The notes: a model not told the origin generated them from the sequence alone. Shown: positions 35,593 to 45,848, counted from the first letter of the stretch. The stretch: 64,000 nt of DNA from Jeotgalibacillus proteolyticus (GCF_002926065.1 NZ_PREZ01000001.1:62001-126000), one strand, 5' to 3'. A program made the numbers and translations.

Positions 35593-35847
35593 CTATTCAG
35601 TTTCTTTCTCTTCCTCTGCTGGTTCTCCAAGTCTGGCCAGGATCTTCCCTCTTACAAGCTCTGTGATCCCTTCAGATGATGTACTACTTGAGAAGAATTC
35701 TTGTGTGGTAGCTACAACATATCCATTCATATTGATCTGTTGTTGAGCGTCAGTGGCATTAAATCGTACATGGACCACCTGACCTTCTTCTACATCCACA
35801 AACTGCATATTGCTCACTCTAATCTGTAATTTTTCAACTAATCCCAT
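35593..35847 (-). CDS. small phage protein, unknown function
   Basis: An 84-residue protein, MGLVEKLQIRVSNM onward, with beta-rich middle and an acidic end EPAEEEKETE. The start at 35847 follows AAGGAGAG by 8 nt. Position between tail spike and lysis genes suggests a late accessory protein like those near XkdW/XkdX, but no homology is clear. Confidence 0.55.
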   Translation of the reverse strand: MGLVEKLQIRVSNMQFVDVEEGQVVHVRFNATDAQQQINMNGYVVATTQEFFSSSTSSEGITELVRGKILARLGEPAEEEKETE

Positions 35848-35872
35848 CTTTAACACTCTCCTTATTTATAGT

Positions 35873-35902
35873 AAAAAAAGAGCGCCCGTTTAGGCACTCT
35901 TT
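35873..35902 (-). terminator. terminator after the DUF1617 gene
   Basis: A 10-bp stem (AAAGAGTGCC with GGCGCTCTTT) followed by TTTT, overlapping the DUF1617 stop. Confidence 0.8.
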
Positions 35903-36354
35903 TCCTCTGACTCTTCTTTAGTTTCTTCTTGCAATCCTTCTTCTTCAATTCGTTCGAACTCGTCACAAAGGTAATCATAGATTTCAGCATCAGCTCCGGA
36001 CCATTCCATTTCACACTCTAAAAGAATGTCTTTTACAGTACGAAGATAACCCCAAGCCTTTCCGCCTTCCAAGATCAGTTTTTCTGCATACAGTTCATCA
36101 CGATCTTTTACAAAGGTTTTTAGGTCTTTAACATCCCATGCTCTACCATCTGCCGTTTTCTTCGGCTCTCCATGTTCATCCAGGCGACAATGCTGCTTCA
36201 AAATTTCTTTTTCATCATCTCCCACCTCCTTTAAGTGAGTTGATAATGCTTTAATCATTTTTGATCGGTGACGTGAATTTGTACCTTTTAAGCTCAATTG
36301 CGATAGTAAGTTAATAGCTCCATTAATCTTGCTGTTTTCAATGTGAAATTTCAT
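35890..36354 (-). CDS. DUF1617 phage protein
   Basis: A 154-residue protein of the DUF1617 family, found after tail-fibre genes in Gram-positive siphoviruses. MKFHIENSKINGAINLLSQL followed by LKGTNSRHRSKMIKAL is the family's start, then a Glu-rich C-terminus. Function unknown. Confidence 0.75.
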   Translation of the reverse strand: MKFHIENSKINGAINLLSQLSLKGTNSRHRSKMIKALSTHLKEVGDDEKEILKQHCRLDEHGEPKKTADGRAWDVKDLKTFVKDRDELYAEKLILEGGKAWGYLRTVKDILLECEMEWSGADAEIYDYLCDEFERIEEEGLQEETKEESEEKSA

Positions 36355-36368
36355 TTTGCATTCTCCTT

Positions 36369-39300
36369 TTACGCTGCAGCGTTTTCTAGTTTTTTGATCC
36401 TTGCTTTCAGTAACTGATTTTCCATTTTAAGCATGTTGATCTCATACTCATGCTCATCAAGTTTATAAGCAGCTTGTTGCTGACCACGCCATAGATAAGA
36501 GCCTAAAGCATACATTTCAATGCTGTCGCCAGCTTCTCCATGCATAGTACGAGGCGTTTCATCTACCATCAAACCTAACTGCAAATAACCCGTAGGATCA
36601 TCTTTGATCCGATACAGGTATGTTTTAGCATTTTTTATTACAGATAAAGCATCTTCTTTGAAGACCTCAATATCCCTTTTGTTTTCTCTTAACGAAGTAC
36701 TCGTTGGAAAGCTTCTTGCTCTCATAGGGACATAATAGATGGTACCTCCTGCAGCATAGCCATTCGCATCCGTTGCTCGTACTTCACCAGTCTGCCCAAC
36801 ACCAGTTGCCAAATAAAGATTCGTGCCACTTGATCTCAAACCACCCGCGATTAATGGTCTTGCTGCTAATGTTGTCGTGAGTCCACCACTACCATTAATG
36901 TAATAATCACTTCCATCGTTGCTAATAATCTGAGTTCTTGCGATAATGCGCCCTCCACCTAAATAAAGATCGTTTCGGGCTTGGAGCTCTGCATTACCTT
37001 CGTTTGACATTCTCAAGCTACTTTGACCACTGTTACCCGGTGTATAAATCATAGAGAAATAACCGGTCTGTTTTTCGATATGCATTTTGTCGCGACCTAC
37101 TGAATTACCTGCTCCCATTGTGAGATATGGTTCTGCAGCAACATTATTATTTTCATCCATAAAACCGATTCTCATTTTAACCAAGTTCCCATTGATAAAA
37201 TCTAAGGTTTGATTACGCAGAAACAAGTAATTTTGCGTGCTTGCTGTACGTATCTCTGTACCAGTGATTAATCCACTATTGATCTTCACGGCATCCACAC
37301 TAGCGATCTTGGCGCTGTCAATGGCTGCATTAGCTATCTTGGCATTTGTAATGGCACCAGTTTGTATCTGGGCCTCTCCTATTATGGCAGTGCCAAGTTT
37401 GGCATTCGTTATCGCACCATTTGCAATTGCAGCTGTGCCAACAGCCAAATTAGAAATAACCGCCCTGCCATTATTGATAAAGACATCACCAATAAGGTCA
37501 ATTAAGCCTGCATTAATCTTTATGGACTCCGGTGTTTGATTAATTGCGGAGACAATGCCGTTACGTGTTACCCTGGATGAAATCTGATCTGCTTGAATTA
37601 GCAGGGTAGATTCAGCATCTGACATTCTTCCAGTCAAACTGTCAACGGTTGTTTGTCTAGCTCTTAATCCTATTTCAGTAGATAACTGATTTATGGATGT
37701 TTCTGTGGATGAAAATCGATTTTCTATATCCTCAGGTGCTGGTGTCCAATCTGTCGCTTTTTCTCCACGTTCCATTTTGTATTGCGTGATCCACATTCTT
37801 ATAGGGTAAGCGTCTGCCCCTGCTGATAATCTCGGTGTTGTTGCAGCTAGAACAATATCCTCAGGAACTAAAAATGTTGTTACAAATAGTACCCATTTGT
37901 CAGGACTAATAGTTCTACTAAGCGCGGGAATAGGGTTTGATTCAACGCCTAAAGCAGTTCTAAATTTTAATAGATGAGATACAGATGCGCTTTTCTCTAC
38001 TTTAACCCAAAAGGAAACAGTATACTTCTGTCCTCCAGCCACTGTTCCGAATGGTGTATAAAGCCCACCTGAACCCGCTGTAATTGAACGACTTAAAGAC
38101 TTATTGCCGTTTAATCCTTCCTCTACGCTGAGGATGCCCCCTGTATTAATTGTCCGCCAACCGGTCAATCCGCTCCCTAATCCGTAATTTCCTGTTGAGT
38201 TAGGTGCAAGGTTACGCCCGCCTATTTCCAGTCCGTCAAAATCATTTCTCAAAGCTGAAACACTTGTTGAAATACCATTTACACCTACTGTCAATGAAGC
38301 TAAATCACTTTGAACACTGGAAACTTTACCCTCGATAGTATCAACTTGACTTTGCTCAGCCTTTGCAGTTATTGAACCGTTTAACTGAGTGATTGATGAC
38401 TGAGCGCTTGAAATGGAAGACGAATGCCCGTTAACAGTCTGAATCAAGGATGTAACGCTTGATTGTATTGAATTTGCTTTCTGATCCACGCTGGACGCGA
38501 AGCTCTGGACGGTTGATATTGCCGCGTCTGTGTCTTCTGGTGAGGGCGTCCAGTCTGTCGGTTTATTACCTCTTTCTAACTTCATTTCTTTGTATTGAAC
38601 CGTGTTTGTCGTCGTTGATCCGCTATTATGCCGGATAGATAACCTCATTCTTGTTGCACCTGTTGGAATATCTGTCGTTACTATGCTATAACCTTCATAA
38701 CCTGCGGTTATATAGTTTCCAAAAGACTGTTTGATGTATGTTGTCTCGTTTCTGAACTCTAAATGAATAGTAACAGGATGGTTTTGAGGTTTCAAAAACA
38801 TTCTGCCTGTCACTTTATCCCCTGTTTTAAAAGGCGTTTCCTCTCCGATATTCACATAACTAAAATAATTATCCCATCCGCTAAAAGTAACGCTTCTAAA
38901 ATCTTTTGTCGTTCCTGTGTAATAGTTCCGCCCGCCAAATTCTAGCCCGTTAAAATCATTTGTCAATGATGTAACAGACGACGATATACCATTCACGCTC
39001 ACTTGCAGCACCGACAAATCATTTCTAACCCCTGTTACGCGCCCGTCAACGGTTGTCACTTCTGATCTTTCAGCCTTGTTCGTGATTGAGCTGTTTAACT
39101 GAGTGATTGACGTTTGCGCGTTAGTAATCGAAGCAGCATGACCATTTACGGTCTGCGAAAGCGACGTAACGTTTAAGGCGATTGAGTCAGCTTTTTGTTC
39201 TATCCCTGACGCGAAAAATTGAACCGCATTAATTGAATCATCAACATCTTCATGAGCTTGTGACCAATCAGTTGCTTTACTACCTTTTTCAAATTTTAAG

Positions 39301-42131
39301 CCAGACAATCTTATTTTTCCATTTCTTCCTAATGCAAATCTAACATCTGAAGTACCTTCGAAACCTTCTGGTATAACACCAGTTCTTTCGAAAAAGTACC
39401 ATTTATCATAATCGTAATTCGATAAATTCACTTGTTGATTTATAAAATCAATGAATGTTCCGCTTGTGCCTTCTGCATACGTTCTAATAAAGAAACTAGA
39501 ATTAATAACATCAAGTGGTATATCAGAATCAATGTAAAACCATCCTGAATATGTGTATTTTTCTCCGACTTGCAAGTGTAAACTTCTTGTTTGAGATAAA
39601 AACGCTCTTGAATCACCCGTAAAACTTTGTCTACTTAACACAACACCTGGCAAACCATTTATCATATTGTCGATAAATTGTGCTGTCATACCGAAGCCCC
39701 AATTTTCTCGATGTTTGCTGAAGGTTGAATTTAGGATGAAATTCCGTCCACCAAACTCTAATCCATCAAAATCAGTTCTCAACGTACTAACATTAGCTGA
39801 TATGCCATCAGCTCTTACTTGCAGAGAAGACAGGTCATTTCTAACTCCGGTCACCCGATTATCAACCGTAATTAGTTCTGAGGCTTCAGCTTTCGCTCCA
39901 ATCAGCCCTGCTTGTACAGATAGTTCAGAACCCAGCACGCTTACTGTACCCGTAAGTGTGTCTACTTCTTCCTGATCTGCTTTAATCGTAATGGCTTGAG
40001 CATTGGCGTTAATCTGTGTTTGTTGGCTACTCAGCACCCCATCCACATTCGCTAACTGATCAATCGTAACAGCAAGTGTTCCCTCGATCGTGTTGATATC
40101 GGTTTCAATGGAAGTTATCCGACCGCCTGCAGCTGCAAGAGCACTTTCACTATTACCGACTCTCGTTTGAAGATTAACTGCCGTATCTTGGAGTACAGCC
40201 ACCCTTGTATCAAGCCCGGATAGATCACCCGTTATTAAGTTAATGTCACCAAGCGCTTTGTTTAGATCACTGTCGATTAAATCAAATCTTCCATTAACGT
40301 AAGAAAGACCAGCTCTTTTGGCTAGGTCTTGGTTAATCTCACTTACCCTGTTTTGCAGATTACTGTTAGCCAGGTCAAATTGTCCATCCACATAATTAAT
40401 GCCTGCTTTATCGGCCAGTTCTCGATTAAAAGCATTTTCAGTTTCACGTATTTCTGCATCCGTATACTGCCGGGCTGTTTCCTGAATAGCTTCTAATGTC
40501 TCATTTTTAAACTTATTAATGCTAAGTGATCCATCAGCTACTATGTCACCTAACTTTCGAAGTTCTGCAGCAATGTCAGGACCAAACAATATATCCTCAG
40601 AAATCACTCGAATAGAGCTGCCCTGGTACTCCTGTGTAAATTCAGATGGCCGGCCATGAAAATTAACTGCACGGATCCGGTAATACCAAACTTCATCTGT
40701 TTCTACCGGATGGGCTAAGGCATTGAGTGTGCCTTTATAAATCAAGTGTTGCGCATCTGGAACAAAGCCACTGACCCGTGAGGCATAGACTTCATAATGA
40801 CGGAAATACAGCTCTGTATTAAGCTCCCAATAAAGCTGTATGACTTGGAAGCCGCCAACCACTACAACATTAGCTGGCATAGCCGGGGGAATGTCCGGAT
40901 AGCTGTCCAAATTAACTTTTTTATCCTGCTCCCATTTACCCCGGTTATCGTTAATCGTTCCAATGACTCGCTCCAGCCGATCATCATAGTCATGAACTGA
41001 TAAGAACTGACCCATTTCAGCTACTGCAGTTCCTTCAATATCTAGGACATCATATTCAAGTCCGATCACCCTGGATTGAATTTCAATAGGACGACTAAAA
41101 TTACGATCAATGGCCTGGGACGTATCACCCAAGCTTACTTTCTCATGTTCATAGCCGGCAATGGTTTCGAGTAAATGTACCGATAACCGGTAGTGGACTT
41201 CTGGATCTTTGGAGACCTGCAGCTGGTCCCATGTGGCGGATAACAACTGAGCTGGATCCTCATAATCCTGATTAGAGAAAATCGCTTCCCTGGGGAGCAG
41301 CTTACCTTCATTCTTTCTGCCATACTTTTGTAAAGCTTCCGGATCCCCAACCCATTGCTGACCACGAGGCTTATCAACCGGATCACCGTTTGATTTTTTC
41401 CATTCCACTTCTGCAAAGTCAATATATCTTGTAAAGCCACCAGTTTCGTTGCCTTCATCATCTTCAATTGGCAATGAAGCACCACGACCATACAGAGCAG
41501 TAACAGGGTAGGATAAAACCGTACGCTGTATTTCATCAATGTTATGATCAATATCAAACCGGTGACCGCGATCCACTCCAAGACGCTGCAGCAACTTAAT
41601 CTTTCGGGCAGTAATTTCATTGCCGTCAAATTCGACGACATCTTTAATGTCTCCGCCCCATATTTCATGAGTTTTCCACACACTATCCACAGCAGAAACG
41701 TAATAAAAATTTGTTGTTTCTCTGCCAAGATCAGCCTCTACTTCTCCACTCCATCGTGTGCCTTGAAGCGCGGCATTTAATACTGTTTGAGCTGTCTGAT
41801 CCACAAAGCGCCGATCAACTACAATATGCTCTTTAAGCTCCATAAAAGCAGGCTCACACGTTGCGATTGTCATTGGACCTTCTTCACGATCACTATCATC
41901 TAATTCCTTGATAACAAAAAGGCGAAAGTCTCCTTCTTTATCTCGAAAGACCACTTGATTTTCCTCTACAACGTGCTTGGCTTCCTCTGTGTCTGCTTCC
42001 ACAGTGAATATAAAAGGCTCATCAGGTACGAGGTTTAAATGATCTTTAAACCAGGTACTGATAAGCCCTGTGGATTCGGTTAATGTTGTGATTATTTTAT
42101 CGTCTTGGTTAAAAATATATAACTCTGACAT
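36369..42131 (-). CDS. phage tail spike / minor structural protein with three repeated binding modules and chaperone-like C-terminus
   Basis: A 1920-residue tail tip protein. Residues about 1-370 are the Tal/Prophage-tail base region, followed near 420-510 by a fibronectin-III-like domain (PAMPANVVVVGG). A long coiled-coil stalk comes next. Three modules open with GGRNF, GGRNY and GGRNL (about 788, 1063 and 1303) and end in (K/N)(A/P)TDW, separated by homologous coiled-coil linkers. They look like carbohydrate-binding sandwiches for host recognition. The end (SLRENKRDIEVF, about 1795 on) fits a peptidase S74-like intramolecular chaperone. Confidence 0.88.
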   Translation of the reverse strand: MSELYIFNQDDKIITTLTESTGLISTWFKDHLNLVPDEPFIFTVEADTEEAKHVVEENQVVFRDKEGDFRLFVIKELDDSDREEGPMTIATCEPAFMELKEHIVVDRRFVDQTAQTVLNAALQGTRWSGEVEADLGRETTNFYYVSAVDSVWKTHEIWGGDIKDVVEFDGNEITARKIKLLQRLGVDRGHRFDIDHNIDEIQRTVLSYPVTALYGRGASLPIEDDEGNETGGFTRYIDFAEVEWKKSNGDPVDKPRGQQWVGDPEALQKYGRKNEGKLLPREAIFSNQDYEDPAQLLSATWDQLQVSKDPEVHYRLSVHLLETIAGYEHEKVSLGDTSQAIDRNFSRPIEIQSRVIGLEYDVLDIEGTAVAEMGQFLSVHDYDDRLERVIGTINDNRGKWEQDKKVNLDSYPDIPPAMPANVVVVGGFQVIQLYWELNTELYFRHYEVYASRVSGFVPDAQHLIYKGTLNALAHPVETDEVWYYRIRAVNFHGRPSEFTQEYQGSSIRVISEDILFGPDIAAELRKLGDIVADGSLSINKFKNETLEAIQETARQYTDAEIRETENAFNRELADKAGINYVDGQFDLANSNLQNRVSEINQDLAKRAGLSYVNGRFDLIDSDLNKALGDINLITGDLSGLDTRVAVLQDTAVNLQTRVGNSESALAAAGGRITSIETDINTIEGTLAVTIDQLANVDGVLSSQQTQINANAQAITIKADQEEVDTLTGTVSVLGSELSVQAGLIGAKAEASELITVDNRVTGVRNDLSSLQVRADGISANVSTLRTDFDGLEFGGRNFILNSTFSKHRENWGFGMTAQFIDNMINGLPGVVLSRQSFTGDSRAFLSQTRSLHLQVGEKYTYSGWFYIDSDIPLDVINSSFFIRTYAEGTSGTFIDFINQQVNLSNYDYDKWYFFERTGVIPEGFEGTSDVRFALGRNGKIRLSGLKFEKGSKATDWSQAHEDVDDSINAVQFFASGIEQKADSIALNVTSLSQTVNGHAASITNAQTSITQLNSSITNKAERSEVTTVDGRVTGVRNDLSVLQVSVNGISSSVTSLTNDFNGLEFGGRNYYTGTTKDFRSVTFSGWDNYFSYVNIGEETPFKTGDKVTGRMFLKPQNHPVTIHLEFRNETTYIKQSFGNYITAGYEGYSIVTTDIPTGATRMRLSIRHNSGSTTTNTVQYKEMKLERGNKPTDWTPSPEDTDAAISTVQSFASSVDQKANSIQSSVTSLIQTVNGHSSSISSAQSSITQLNGSITAKAEQSQVDTIEGKVSSVQSDLASLTVGVNGISTSVSALRNDFDGLEIGGRNLAPNSTGNYGLGSGLTGWRTINTGGILSVEEGLNGNKSLSRSITAGSGGLYTPFGTVAGGQKYTVSFWVKVEKSASVSHLLKFRTALGVESNPIPALSRTISPDKWVLFVTTFLVPEDIVLAATTPRLSAGADAYPIRMWITQYKMERGEKATDWTPAPEDIENRFSSTETSINQLSTEIGLRARQTTVDSLTGRMSDAESTLLIQADQISSRVTRNGIVSAINQTPESIKINAGLIDLIGDVFINNGRAVISNLAVGTAAIANGAITNAKLGTAIIGEAQIQTGAITNAKIANAAIDSAKIASVDAVKINSGLITGTEIRTASTQNYLFLRNQTLDFINGNLVKMRIGFMDENNNVAAEPYLTMGAGNSVGRDKMHIEKQTGYFSMIYTPGNSGQSSLRMSNEGNAELQARNDLYLGGGRIIARTQIISNDGSDYYINGSGGLTTTLAARPLIAGGLRSSGTNLYLATGVGQTGEVRATDANGYAAGGTIYYVPMRARSFPTSTSLRENKRDIEVFKEDALSVIKNAKTYLYRIKDDPTGYLQLGLMVDETPRTMHGEAGDSIEMYALGSYLWRGQQQAAYKLDEHEYEINMLKMENQLLKARIKKLENAAA

Positions 42132-42189
42132 TGGTTTCCTCCTTCCTATGGTATTATATTCCTAGATTAGTAGAGAGGTTGTGAGATAG

Positions 42190-42816
42190 GTGAATAAAAA
42201 AGATATGTTTAATGAAGTTGTTGCATCTGGCATTGGCAAACTCCCCTATGTGGGGTGGGTTTTCTCAGGCATTTACTCTTCAGTTAAAGCAGAGAAGGAA
42301 GCTGAGAGAATTGACAAGTTCTTTGAAGTCATAGCAATAGAATTAGAGCGACTTGATTCTGAGCTAACTACTGCATTAAAAACTGCTAAGCACGATGATG
42401 AATACCTTACAATGCTTATTGAAAAAGTTTGTAGAAAAGTTGAAAGAGAAGCAAGAGAAATGAAAAGACGAAATTTCCAAAAACTTTTTCTTAACTCCAT
42501 TCTAAACGGAGTTAATGCTCACTCATTTAACCAATTTGATTTTTTCACGGAAACATTGGACGATCTAAATGAAATTAACGTTGAAATGCTAGTTCTTCTA
42601 TATGATCAAGATGATTTAACGCCAATCTCTAGAATTAGAAACAGACGATCTAACGACCCGTACTTTATTCTTGCTTCTATTAATAAGCTTCGTAATTTTG
42701 GTTTTTTAGAAACTTATTCGGGAGATGTTCATCTTGGAGCTAGAGATAATGCGTTACATGATAATGTTAAATTATCAAAGTTAGGTAAAGAATTCTCAAA
42801 ATTTTGTTTGATCTAA
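42190..42816 (+). CDS. plus-strand cargo gene between tail spike and distal tail genes, unknown function
   Basis: A 208-residue protein coded against the tail operon. The N-terminus has a Gly-containing hydrophobic stretch, VVASGIGKLPYVGWVFSGIY (about 10-29). Then follow long charged helices (AEKEAERIDKFFEV to EREAREMKRRNFQ). The C-terminus (FILASINKLRNFGFLETY to LSKLGKEFSKFC) looks like a winged helix. That layout resembles Abi-alpha-type (DUF4393) proteins, but no homology is certain. The start is GTG 42190, or ATG 42205 after TAGGTGA. Confidence 0.65.
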   Translation: MNKKDMFNEVVASGIGKLPYVGWVFSGIYSSVKAEKEAERIDKFFEVIAIELERLDSELTTALKTAKHDDEYLTMLIEKVCRKVEREAREMKRRNFQKLFLNSILNGVNAHSFNQFDFFTETLDDLNEINVEMLVLLYDQDDLTPISRIRNRRSNDPYFILASINKLRNFGFLETYSGDVHLGARDNALHDNVKLSKLGKEFSKFCLI

Positions 42817-42855
42817 AATTTAAAGAAATTAATATAAAATTCTTAAAAGAAATTT

Positions 42856-42972
42856 TCATTTGACCTTATCATTGATTTTTGAGATGAGAAAAATGACTAT
42901 AAGTCCACCCCATATCCACCAATATTTTATTAGTAATTGACCTTGAGTGAGATTGATAAAGTCGTCAATCAT
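42856..42972 (-). CDS. small membrane protein in the tail operon
   Basis: A 38-residue protein MIDDFINLTQGQLL followed by a single membrane helix (WWIWGGLIVIFLI) and a basic end. TAGGAGGAACCGTTT gives a very good ribosome site, 12 nt after the distal tail gene. Role unknown. Confidence 0.6.
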   Translation of the reverse strand: MIDDFINLTQGQLLIKYWWIWGGLIVIFLISKINDKVK

Positions 42973-42984
42973 AAACGGTTCCTC

Positions 42985-43689
42985 CTAATAAAATCTTTCC
43001 ATGTAACTGAGTGTAGTCGCATGACTTGCCTTCAGCTGCAGCTGCCCTGGCTTGAGATCAAACCATACTGACTGAATCTGCAAAGCAACTTGCAGGGCAT
43101 TACCATTGAGCATGACTTTACGTTTATCATAATCAATTTCTAAAACGTCACCGCCGACGAAGTTATATTTTAAAACGACCTTGCCGCCCAGATTGTTCTC
43201 CAAGGTAAAGGATGATTGAGGAACAGTGAATGTTGTTCTGCTTGTCCAAGGTGTTTTCTTTTTTCCTTTAATAGTAAAAGGATTAAAGCTCGTTCCTAGA
43301 GCCAGGCTATGGCTTTCCCCAGTAGAATAAAAACTTAAAAATTGAATCGTCCCAACCCTATATGATCCTATTTTTTCGAAATCGTCAATTGTATTTTGCA
43401 CCACTGCATGATAAGTTCTTCCCGGCTCATCATCAAATTGCAAGGGGCAAATTTCTTCTGTCACAAGCCATTCTGATAGTTCATCCATAAAAGCTAATTC
43501 ATCATCATCATTGGACGCCTCAAACGCGAAAGGTTGAAGTATTTCTAATAGCTCCGTCTCGGTAGAAACTAACCGATGACCTTTTTTATATTTTCTAATA
43601 TTCCTGGAGATAGGAGAAAAAGGAGCCTTCCTCCTGCCTTTAACAAGAAAAATCGGTTTTCTTTCTCGGTTAAAGGATAGATTTATCAC
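42985..43689 (-). CDS. phage distal tail protein (Dit)
   Basis: A 234-residue siphovirus tail protein joining tail tube and tip. Opening MINLSFNRERKPIFLVKG and the C-terminal galectin-like half (LGGKVVLKYNFVGGDVLEID) are typical of Sipho_tail/Dit proteins. It overlaps the tape-measure stop by 20 nt. Confidence 0.82.
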   Translation of the reverse strand: MINLSFNRERKPIFLVKGRRKAPFSPISRNIRKYKKGHRLVSTETELLEILQPFAFEASNDDDELAFMDELSEWLVTEEICPLQFDDEPGRTYHAVVQNTIDDFEKIGSYRVGTIQFLSFYSTGESHSLALGTSFNPFTIKGKKKTPWTSRTTFTVPQSSFTLENNLGGKVVLKYNFVGGDVLEIDYDKRKVMLNGNALQVALQIQSVWFDLKPGQLQLKASHATTLSYMERFY

Positions 43690-45844
43690 GAGGCGTCCTC
43701 CTTCCAGTCTTTCTTTTTTGTCTTTTAGTCACGCTTTCTTCTATCACTTTTCCATCTAAAACAATTGTATTGTGAATGATGATGTCTGAATCCTCAGGGA
43801 CCTCTTTAGGTTCCATTGTGTCAGCTATCTTCCTTCCGATCATCCCTAACACGGATTCTGTTAAAGGCAATGCCGCCTCGGGACCAGCTTCCCCGAATCC
43901 CTGCAGCCCCATAGGAGTATTAAACACAGTCGGTTTTGTAAAGAGAGCACCTTTTGCGTTCCAATTGATTGCGATCTTAGGCATATTGCCAATCCAATCT
44001 ATTGGGTTGTTTGACCAATTTTTTAAGCTAAAGCTAGGCACTTTGATCTTTGGTAAGGATAACTTCATTCCGGTGAAGAATCCCTTTATCTTTTCAACTG
44101 CTCTCCCGACGGCATCACGAGCATTATTAATGGGCGTCATAATGGCTGACTTCACTGCATTAAACTTTTCTCTAGCAGAGGTTAGAATACTTGAAAATTT
44201 TGCAACAGCATCATTTTTCAACTCATTGACTTTGTTCGAAGCTCCTGTTTTCGCTTCCTGAAATTTATTCACAATGGCTGTCTTCAATTCATTTACCTTC
44301 TTTGAGGCATTGTTCTTCAGCTCAAGAAAACGAGATACAACCCCAGTAGCTAATTCAACTACCTTTGCTGTAGCCTTCGATTTCAGTTCTTCAAATTTTG
44401 CCACGGCTGAGACAGCAAGCTCCGTCACTCTTGCGACTACTTTGTTTTTTATATCGGTGAATTTTCCTGTCATTGCTGACCACAATTCATTCAGCTTCGT
44501 CTTCACTACATCCCAGTTTTGCCATAGATACACACCAGCCGCGACTAGCAAGCCAATTGCCACAACAATGAGACCAATTGGATTAATAGTCAATGCTGTA
44601 TTAAATGCGATTTGTGCAGCTGTAGCTAGTATCATTGTGCCACGATATAATGCCATGGCAGTAGTAATCACCTGAAATACTGCAGCTCCTGCAGCTATCC
44701 CAATTAAAATCGGCTCTACAATCGACCAATGATCTTCAAACCAGCCGGTTAAATCCCTAATGAAATTAATCGTGTCTGATACTGCATCCTGCATTGCCTG
44801 AAAAGCTGTAGCAAATGCATCTTTAATCATGGGCATGTGTGGAGAAATCCAATCCCACAACTCCTGTAGCCTGGAAATTGCTTTGTCATACAACCAACTA
44901 CCAAATTCAGAAAGCAGGTCCATCGTTGATCGGAATGTATCAAAAAAGAAATCTTTTATTAAAGGCAAATAAGGCTGTACCCATTCCCACAAGGCATTTA
45001 ATTTAGGCAATAAATTCCCTGTGAAATAATCGCCTAGATTACTCGCTACTGTAATGACTCCATTGATTGCATTTTCTGAAAAAGTTTTGATCATTGGCAT
45101 TTTGGATCCAAACCAATTAAAAAGCACTTCCAAGATCGGAAGCACTGCAATACCTAATTGAGTAACAAAAAAGCCCATTTGATCTTTCATATCTGCGACT
45201 GCAATACGGAAATTATTCGCTTTAATCAAATCATCTTCAGAAATTATGTTCGCTGAATCTTTTGCCTTCTTCATTTCATCCGCACCCATGGCGACAATTG
45301 GTGCAATTTCCTTCCAGGAACCACCGAACAAATCAGTACCGATCCGTGCACGTTCTGTTTCATCTTCTACCCCGGCCAGAGCTTCAGTTAAAACATTCAT
45401 TCGTTCGTCAGCTGACATAGCTTCAATTTCTTGAAAAGAAAAGCCAAGCTTTGCAAGTGATTCTGCACCTTTGCCGGTACCTTCCGACATCATATCTAAG
45501 CTTCTGGTAAGCTTTTGTGAAGCATTCGTCATTGAATTGGCACCAACTCCAGCAACCTCAGCCACTTTCCGCCATTTCTGAATTTCTTCTGTAGACATAC
45601 CTGTGATGGAGTTAAGATCAAGAATTTCATCAGCCATATTACCAACTCGTAAACCTAACGCAACCATTCCACCTATGGCCGCTGTTGCTCCTGCGACCAA
45701 TGCAGCCCCAAACTTTGCGGCTGTTTTAATCCCATTTCCAAGCTTTGAGCCTAGTCCCTCAGCTTCTTTACCAGTCTTAGAAATCGATTTTTCAGCCCCA
45801 TCAGAATCTACCATGATGGATCCAAAAAGCTTAAAGATCTCCAT
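43670..45844 (-). CDS. tail tape measure protein
   Basis: A 724-residue protein that sets tail length. The N-terminal third has the TMP core (GMSTEEIQKWRKVAEVAG to ERARIGTDLFGG). Central hydrophobic helices follow (about 375-440). Then come at least five ~17-24 residue repeats of the pattern 'A(T/V)xK(V/F)xEL' (about 470-580). The C-terminal FGEAGPEAALPL is typical. At 724 residues it predicts a rather short tail of about 110 nm, at the usual 0.15 nm per residue. Confidence 0.9.
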   Translation of the reverse strand: MEIFKLFGSIMVDSDGAEKSISKTGKEAEGLGSKLGNGIKTAAKFGAALVAGATAAIGGMVALGLRVGNMADEILDLNSITGMSTEEIQKWRKVAEVAGVGANSMTNASQKLTRSLDMMSEGTGKGAESLAKLGFSFQEIEAMSADERMNVLTEALAGVEDETERARIGTDLFGGSWKEIAPIVAMGADEMKKAKDSANIISEDDLIKANNFRIAVADMKDQMGFFVTQLGIAVLPILEVLFNWFGSKMPMIKTFSENAINGVITVASNLGDYFTGNLLPKLNALWEWVQPYLPLIKDFFFDTFRSTMDLLSEFGSWLYDKAISRLQELWDWISPHMPMIKDAFATAFQAMQDAVSDTINFIRDLTGWFEDHWSIVEPILIGIAAGAAVFQVITTAMALYRGTMILATAAQIAFNTALTINPIGLIVVAIGLLVAAGVYLWQNWDVVKTKLNELWSAMTGKFTDIKNKVVARVTELAVSAVAKFEELKSKATAKVVELATGVVSRFLELKNNASKKVNELKTAIVNKFQEAKTGASNKVNELKNDAVAKFSSILTSAREKFNAVKSAIMTPINNARDAVGRAVEKIKGFFTGMKLSLPKIKVPSFSLKNWSNNPIDWIGNMPKIAINWNAKGALFTKPTVFNTPMGLQGFGEAGPEAALPLTESVLGMIGRKIADTMEPKEVPEDSDIIIHNTIVLDGKVIEESVTKRQKRKTGRRTPRDKSIL

Positions 45845-45848
45845 CCTC

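Noticed and set aside
41135-41728. 197-codon open frame inside the tail spike gene
   Set aside because: It lies in another frame of the same strand within a strongly coding region and its translation has no protein-like pattern.
36369-42131. Diversity-generating retroelement target
   Set aside because: No reverse transcriptase, template repeat or adenine-biased variable repeat is visible; the repeated modules look like ordinary duplication.
43776-44675. Plus-strand frames over the tape measure gene
   Set aside because: Antisense shadows of a repetitive coding sequence.
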